Positions 59,855 through 64,000 of a stretch of 64,000 nt of DNA are shown one piece after another; positions within the stretch are counted from its first letter, which is position 1, and each line of letters opens with the position of its first letter. The DNA is from Paenibacillus xylanexedens (GTDB lineage Bacteria > Bacillota > Bacilli > Paenibacillales > Paenibacillaceae), in the NCBI RefSeq assembly GCF_017874615.1, contig NZ_JAGIKV010000001.1, positions 186,001 through 250,000 of the forward strand, given 5' to 3'. Position numbers and translations under genes: made by a program. The notes under the pieces were generated by a model that did not search any database, was not told where the DNA came from, and saw only the letters and a list, made by a program, of their open reading frames with translations.

Positions 59855-60664
59855 TCAGCTCAAGTCAACATGGTTCTCATCATCCATGGACAGGGCTTTT
59901 TTTCGTTCCTGCAATTGCAGTCGGTACTCGCTAGGGTACATGCCCGTTTTGTTTTTGAAGATCCGGCTGAAATAGTGGGAATCACTATACCCTACCGCTC
60001 CACCAATGGTCTTGATATCCATATTCTCGTGCGTGACGAGCATGCGTTTTGCTTCATTAATCCGCAGACCTGTCATATATTTTAGCGGAGTCTCACCCGT
60101 TACTTTCTTAAAACACTTCCCCAGATAGTCCACACTAAAATGCATCTGTCCCGCCATGTCCTGGAGTGTAATCTCATGCATGTAATTCTGCTTCAAATAC
60201 AACTTAACGGCCTCTGCGATATCCTCCGGCTTCACCTGCTCATCCAGCACGGCACTGACATGGGCAAGCGAATCCACTGCACTCCCAAGCTTCAATTCCA
60301 TTGCATCCAGCAATGTACGAAGCTGTTCTTCCGATAATGGTTTGAGCAGATAATCCTCCACCTTGTAACTGATCGCCTGCCGTGCATATTCGAATTCATG
60401 ATAACCACTCAGAATGACAATTTTCACATGCGGATAGGCAAAGTACAGATGTTTGGCGAGTTCCAATCCATTCATTACCGGCATCTGTATATCAGTTACA
60501 ACCAGATCAGGTACGGAATGTTCGATCAGCTGTAACGCTTCCTGACCGTTCCTCGCCTCACCGATCACCTCGAACCGGGTGCCCAGTTCCCTGAATTTGC
60601 GTGAGACATTACGGCGAATCAGGGCTTCATCTTCCACAATAATCGTTCTATATTTGATTGTCAT
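59855..60664 (-). CDS. YesN-type response regulator with AraC output domain
   Basis: A response regulator of about 269 residues. The receiver domain has TIIVEDEALIRRNVSRKFRE and the phospho-acceptor in LVVTDIQMPVMNGLELAKHL. The C-terminal AraC/XylS helix-turn-helix pair has MHFSVDYLGKCFKKVTGETP followed by LKYMTGLRINEAKRMLVTHE, and GYSDSHYFSRIFKNKTGMYP. Such regulators usually switch on sugar ABC transporter operons. Candidate starts are ATG 60664 (used) and 60676, the latter overlapping the kinase stop; neither has a well-placed Shine-Dalgarno. Confidence 0.92.
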   Translation of the reverse strand: MTIKYRTIIVEDEALIRRNVSRKFRELGTRFEVIGEARNGQEALQLIEHSVPDLVVTDIQMPVMNGLELAKHLYFAYPHVKIVILSGYHEFEYARQAISYKVEDYLLKPLSEEQLRTLLDAMELKLGSAVDSLAHVSAVLDEQVKPEDIAEAVKLYLKQNYMHEITLQDMAGQMHFSVDYLGKCFKKVTGETPLKYMTGLRINEAKRMLVTHENMDIKTIGGAVGYSDSHYFSRIFKNKTGMYPSEYRLQLQERKKALSMDDENHVDLS

Positions 60665-60668
60665 GGGT

Positions 60669-62546
60669 TCAGTCATGCTCCTTTCGAATGGAACCACCTA
60701 TGGTAATCTGGACACCGCCGGAAGGCTTGTTCGTAATCTGCATGTGGGCTGCCGTGCCATACCATAATTTCAATCGGACCCATATATTCTTGAGTCCCAT
60801 GCCGTTGATTTCGAGGTCAGGCATACGCTCCCACTCCTGTGACTGTTCGATGTAATGCATGATCTTGGCAAGTGCCTCGGGTTCCATGCCAGGTCCGTTG
60901 TCTTCCACGTGGATCTGCCAGGTCTGCTGTACCGCATCCATATCTCCAGTAATATTCAGTTTCCATGGAGGGGTATCACCCAGTCCATATTTCATGGCAT
61001 TTTCGAGTAGTGGTTGTACCATCAGCATCGGAACCTGGATATACTTCATCTCTTCCGGAATATGAAACTCGTAGTGCAGATCATCCTCAAACCTAATCTT
61101 CATACACTCCAGATACCGCTCACAATAATCCAGTTCTTGAGACAGGGGAACCCCATTCTTTCCCGGAGTAGAGATATAACGGAGCATGGACGCAATATGA
61201 CCACAGAACGCGACAATCTGCTCATTCATGCCTTCTTCCGCCATGATGCTAATATTTGTGATGTTGTTATAGAGAAAATGCGGGTTCATCTGGGATTGCA
61301 GCGCCAGTAACCTCGCTTCTGTCTCCTGAGATTTCATCGCCAGCCTGTCCTGAAAAGATTGCACAAGCTGTTGATTCAGCCGGATAAACGTATCATTCAG
61401 CTCATCCATCTCCCGGATAGAACCGGGATGCTCCAGCTTGAACAAATGCGCCGAATCCTGACCTGATATCAGATCGTTCTCACCCGTCTTCTGGATAATG
61501 CGCTGCAAGCGATGTAGCGGCAATGTAACCCGTTTGGAGATCAGATACGAGAGAACCAGAATCAGCATGAGAGTAGCTAACGTGGCACCGATAAACATCA
61601 CAGCCATCCGGTTGAGACTCGCGAAAAGGGACTGTTTGGACTGCATGACAATAACGGTCCATCCCGTCTCCTGTGACGTCATGTACGTCATCATTTGTTT
61701 AGACTGACTCAAAGGATCGGTAATCTCCTGCATCGTATCAGGCGGAAATGAAAGATTTTGAATCAAGTCCACATCATCAAAATGGCCTACTTGAGAAGCA
61801 TCGGCATCCGAAGAAAGTGGAAACAACCTTGTATTTTGTTCATCCACTACATAGATCCGAAGATCGTCGTTATTTGTCTGCAATTCATTCAAATGCTGAA
61901 ACAGGGTTCCGGCATCCTGCAAAATCTCAACGACGCCCTGGCTGACATAGTTGCCATCTTTGTATACACGGGTAAGCGAAATGTAAGGTTGATCCGATTT
62001 CCCCTCGCCGGTCGGCATGGGCAAAGCTCCGCCCTCTAACAATTGGATCACTCGCCAGCCACTCCGCTCCCAGGTTTCCTTGTACCACGGTCGCTGAGTC
62101 AGGTCTACCGACAGTTGACCGTTGAATGCACCCGCTCCCAACATCTTGCCATTCACATCATAGATATTGGCCTGTTTGGCTGTATTGGAGCTGCTGATGA
62201 TCGCGAGAATGACGTCAATTAGTGTGGTTGTATCCTTATACAATGCCGGATCACTTGTCATTGTCTGCTCACTGTCTTCCGCTGGTGCCAAGTAGTGACT
62301 GAAGTGTTCTTTGACCAGATTGGAGTACACGATATTCATGGAAAAGTTGTTCATTTTCACCACTTCCTGATCCAGGTTACCGACGATTGATACCCCCAGT
62401 TGTCTCTGCTGTTCTTCACTTCGCTGACGAATGTCACTTGCGAGAAAAACATACAGAAGCCCCGCCACAATCAGCGAAAAGATAATAAATACCGCAGAGT
62501 AATAGGCAAACAGACTTTGCTGAAGCGTTCCAAATCGATATCGCAA
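60669..62546 (-). CDS. YesM-type sensor histidine kinase
   Basis: A 625-residue membrane sensor. Two transmembrane helices (VFIIFSLIVAGLLYVFLASD; VMFIGATLATLMLILVLSYL) flank an extracellular Cache-like domain. A HAMP segment (RVTLPLHRLQRIIQ) follows, then the His_kinase domain with the phospho-acceptor in ALQSQMNPHFLYNNITNISI. The ATPase motifs are MLMVQPLLENAMKYG, VEDNGPGM and NGMGLKNIW. It is paired with the downstream YesN-type regulator, overlapping it or lying a few bases away. Confidence 0.95.
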   Translation of the reverse strand: MRYRFGTLQQSLFAYYSAVFIIFSLIVAGLLYVFLASDIRQRSEEQQRQLGVSIVGNLDQEVVKMNNFSMNIVYSNLVKEHFSHYLAPAEDSEQTMTSDPALYKDTTTLIDVILAIISSSNTAKQANIYDVNGKMLGAGAFNGQLSVDLTQRPWYKETWERSGWRVIQLLEGGALPMPTGEGKSDQPYISLTRVYKDGNYVSQGVVEILQDAGTLFQHLNELQTNNDDLRIYVVDEQNTRLFPLSSDADASQVGHFDDVDLIQNLSFPPDTMQEITDPLSQSKQMMTYMTSQETGWTVIVMQSKQSLFASLNRMAVMFIGATLATLMLILVLSYLISKRVTLPLHRLQRIIQKTGENDLISGQDSAHLFKLEHPGSIREMDELNDTFIRLNQQLVQSFQDRLAMKSQETEARLLALQSQMNPHFLYNNITNISIMAEEGMNEQIVAFCGHIASMLRYISTPGKNGVPLSQELDYCERYLECMKIRFEDDLHYEFHIPEEMKYIQVPMLMVQPLLENAMKYGLGDTPPWKLNITGDMDAVQQTWQIHVEDNGPGMEPEALAKIMHYIEQSQEWERMPDLEINGMGLKNIWVRLKLWYGTAAHMQITNKPSGGVQITIGGSIRKEHD

Positions 62547-62650
62547 TCCTCACACACCTCGTCCTATGATGATATCTGTCACACCATTCGAAAATGTCCA
62601 CCCAACAGAACGCTTTTGTCTATTGAGCACATCCCTTGTTCACAGTAAAG

Positions 62651-62659
62651 TTATCCACA
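62651..62659 (+). other. Single DnaA-box-like sequence
   Basis: TTATCCACA, a perfect DnaA-box consensus, in the kinase-lipoprotein gap. Only one copy is present, so no origin is proposed. Confidence 0.3.
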
Positions 62660-62661
62660 TA

Positions 62662-62676
62662 AGAATACGCTTACAT
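62662..62676 (-). promoter_or_regulatory. CRE-like catabolite site
   Basis: Minus strand ATGTAAGCGTATTCT fits all fixed positions of the CcpA motif WTGNAANCGNWNNCW. It lies about 50 bp before the lipoprotein start and inside a 7-bp inverted repeat (62667-62683). Carbon-catabolite control of a sugar-binding protein would make sense. Confidence 0.5.
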
Positions 62677-62726
62677 TAAGCGTTTCAGCAAGTGACAATT
62701 TTCTTTATATTCCGGGAGGTTCAATG

Positions 62727-64000
62727 ATGAGAAAACGATTTCTATTTTCGCTTGCAAGTGTGCTCCTGCTCTCCACTCTGCTGCTTGCCGGGTGCAACTC
62801 AGGTAAAAGTACGGAAGGTTCGGGTAAGGTGACTCTCACGTTTGGAACAAGTCAATCCGGTATTCCGCGTACAGGCATCATGCAGACGATGGCCAAGGAA
62901 TATGAGCAGGAGACGGGTGTCAAAATTGACTTCCAGGTCGTCCCTGACGCACAGTGGCGGGACCTGATCAAGGTGAAATTGGCCTCTGGCGAAGCACCTG
63001 ACATTTTCAATGTCGATGTGGACCCACTGAGCATGCCGGCTAACGTAAGACCGGAGGAAAATGCCATTGATCTGACCAATGAGGAATTCACAGGTCGGAT
63101 GTCTGAAGAGATTTTGCCAACCGTCAGTCACAATGACAAGGTGTACGGGGTTTCTTTTGCGCCAACGAAAATCTGGTATGTGTACTATAACAAACGTATC
63201 TTCCAAGAGCTCGGCATAGAGCCTCCTACATCCTATGCCGAATTCAAGGCGATCAGCCAGAAAATTAAGGATAAAGACATCATTCCGTTCTATCAAGCAC
63301 CTGCCAGCGGGTGGTATCAGGTTCTGCCTTTGTTCGAAACAGGGCCTAACTATGAGCAAACAACAGCGGGAACCTACGAGAAATTAAACAACAATGAGAT
63401 GAAAGTCGCAGATATGACGCAACTCAAGACGGTCATTGAACAATTGAAGGAATTTGCGGATCTCGGTTATTTCGGCAAAGACTTCTTGTCTAATACGGTA
63501 GAAGCGGGAATTGAAGCGTTTGGTCAGGAGAAAGCGGCTATGCTGCTGCGGGTGCCAGGTACGGAAAAGGAAGTGTCCGAAGCGTATCCGGAAATGGAAG
63601 ACAATATGGGATTCTTCGTCATGCCATGGGGTGACAATCAGACGATTGGAGTGAACCCGGGCGGATCGGCTGCTATGTTTGGTAACAAAAACAGTAAACA
63701 TCCCGAAGAAGTGCTGAAATTCTTCCGCTGGATTACCGAGCATGATCATCTGCAACGTGTGTTCGATGAAGGTGAAGGCAACCTGACGATCTGCTGGCCG
63801 GAAATCGAACCAAAGCTGACACAGGACTACATCGACTATGAGAAAGATCATGAAAAAGGTACGGTTATGCAGGCCGCTGTGAAATACATTGATCCACAAT
63901 GGATGGATATTGGCAAGGACTTATCAGGTATGTTCGCCGGAGCCATGACACCGGATCAGATTCTGCAAAATATTGATAAACGTCGTGCTGAACAAGCCAA
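62727..64000 (+). CDS. ABC transporter extracellular solute-binding lipoprotein, partial
   Basis: The 5' part (about 424 residues) of a sugar-type solute-binding protein, cut by the window edge. A lipoprotein signal peptide ends LLLAGC with the lipid Cys at residue 23. The mature part has TLTFGTSQSG, LASGEAPDIFNVDVD, GVSFAPTKIWYVYYNKRIFQ and later FFRWITEHDHLQRV. Together they match the family-1 sugar-binding fold. GGGAGG is seven bases before ATG 62727; an ATG one codon earlier is equally possible. It lies next to YesM/YesN, which usually control such transporters. Confidence 0.92.
   Translation, partial: MRKRFLFSLASVLLLSTLLLAGCNSGKSTEGSGKVTLTFGTSQSGIPRTGIMQTMAKEYEQETGVKIDFQVVPDAQWRDLIKVKLASGEAPDIFNVDVDPLSMPANVRPEENAIDLTNEEFTGRMSEEILPTVSHNDKVYGVSFAPTKIWYVYYNKRIFQELGIEPPTSYAEFKAISQKIKDKDIIPFYQAPASGWYQVLPLFETGPNYEQTTAGTYEKLNNNEMKVADMTQLKTVIEQLKEFADLGYFGKDFLSNTVEAGIEAFGQEKAAMLLRVPGTEKEVSEAYPEMEDNMGFFVMPWGDNQTIGVNPGGSAAMFGNKNSKHPEEVLKFFRWITEHDHLQRVFDEGEGNLTICWPEIEPKLTQDYIDYEKDHEKGTVMQAAVKYIDPQWMDIGKDLSGMFAGAMTPDQILQNIDKRRAEQA

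Noticed and set aside
62651..62659. DnaA box as evidence of a replication origin
   Set aside because: A single box with no dnaA, dnaN or AT-rich unwinding cluster near; chance occurrence is likely.
62799..63899. Two open frames on the minus strand (186 and 171 codons)
   Set aside because: Antisense to the solute-binding lipoprotein, which has a lipobox, ribosome binding site and family motifs.

Overview
The window reads as a chromosomal segment of a Paenibacillus-like, endospore-forming Bacillota. It carries the HrcA/CIRCE heat-shock operon, sporulation and germination genes (gpr, spoIIP, spoVAC-AD-AEb), the late competence locus (comEA, comEB, comEC, comER), the Bacillus-type yqeG-yqeH-aroE-yhbY-nadD-yqeK-rsfS-yqeM string, a leuS T-box, and a YesM/YesN two-component pair. 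Composition is near-balanced except for a clearly GC-rich stretch inside mdcB. No rRNA, tRNA, insertion sequence, prophage or CRISPR array was seen.

Layout. (1) 1-18 kb, almost all minus strand: rsmE, an M50 protease, prmA, a small locus of two paralogous unknown proteins plus a YfhD-like peptide, hrcA-grpE-dnaK-dnaJ, a GNAT acetyltransferase, hemW, lepA, a yqxA-like gene, spoIIP, gpr, rpsT (plus strand) and holA. (2) 17.8-20 kb: an ECF sigma factor with its membrane anti-sigma factor and a possible autoregulatory promoter. (3) 20-29 kb: two unknown genes, then comEC, comEB, comEA, divergent comER, and leuS behind a Leu T-box. (4) 29-36.6 kb: an aminoglycoside-phosphotransferase-fold kinase, then the yqe operon with cvfB inserted between rsfS and yqeM. 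(5) 36.6-41 kb: a MoxR / DUF58 / transglutaminase operon. (6) 41-45.6 kb: spoVA genes, an M42 aminopeptidase with a structured leader, and very small hydrophobic proteins. (7) 45.6-53.8 kb: a membrane metal-dependent hydrolase and a malonate decarboxylase cluster (mdcA, B, C, a D/E fusion, G, H) with a divergent LysR regulator. (8) 53.8-59 kb: an acyltransferase-3 protein and nirB-nirD-nirC behind two FNR-type boxes. (9) 59-64 kb: an HD-domain phosphohydrolase, YesN/YesM, and a lipoprotein sugar-binding protein running off the right edge.

How it works together. The core blocks cover translation, protein folding, ribosome assembly, DNA uptake and spore biology. The accessory right third suggests malonate catabolism and anaerobic or assimilatory nitrite reduction. 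The nir promoter is the clearest regulatory reading: one FNR-type box is centred about 41.5 bp upstream of the predicted start and another about 88.5 bp upstream. Start codons were moved from the longest possible frame wherever a Shine-Dalgarno sequence, a paralogue or a neighbouring hairpin pointed to an internal start. All functional names rest on recognising family motifs and gene order by eye; no database search was run.
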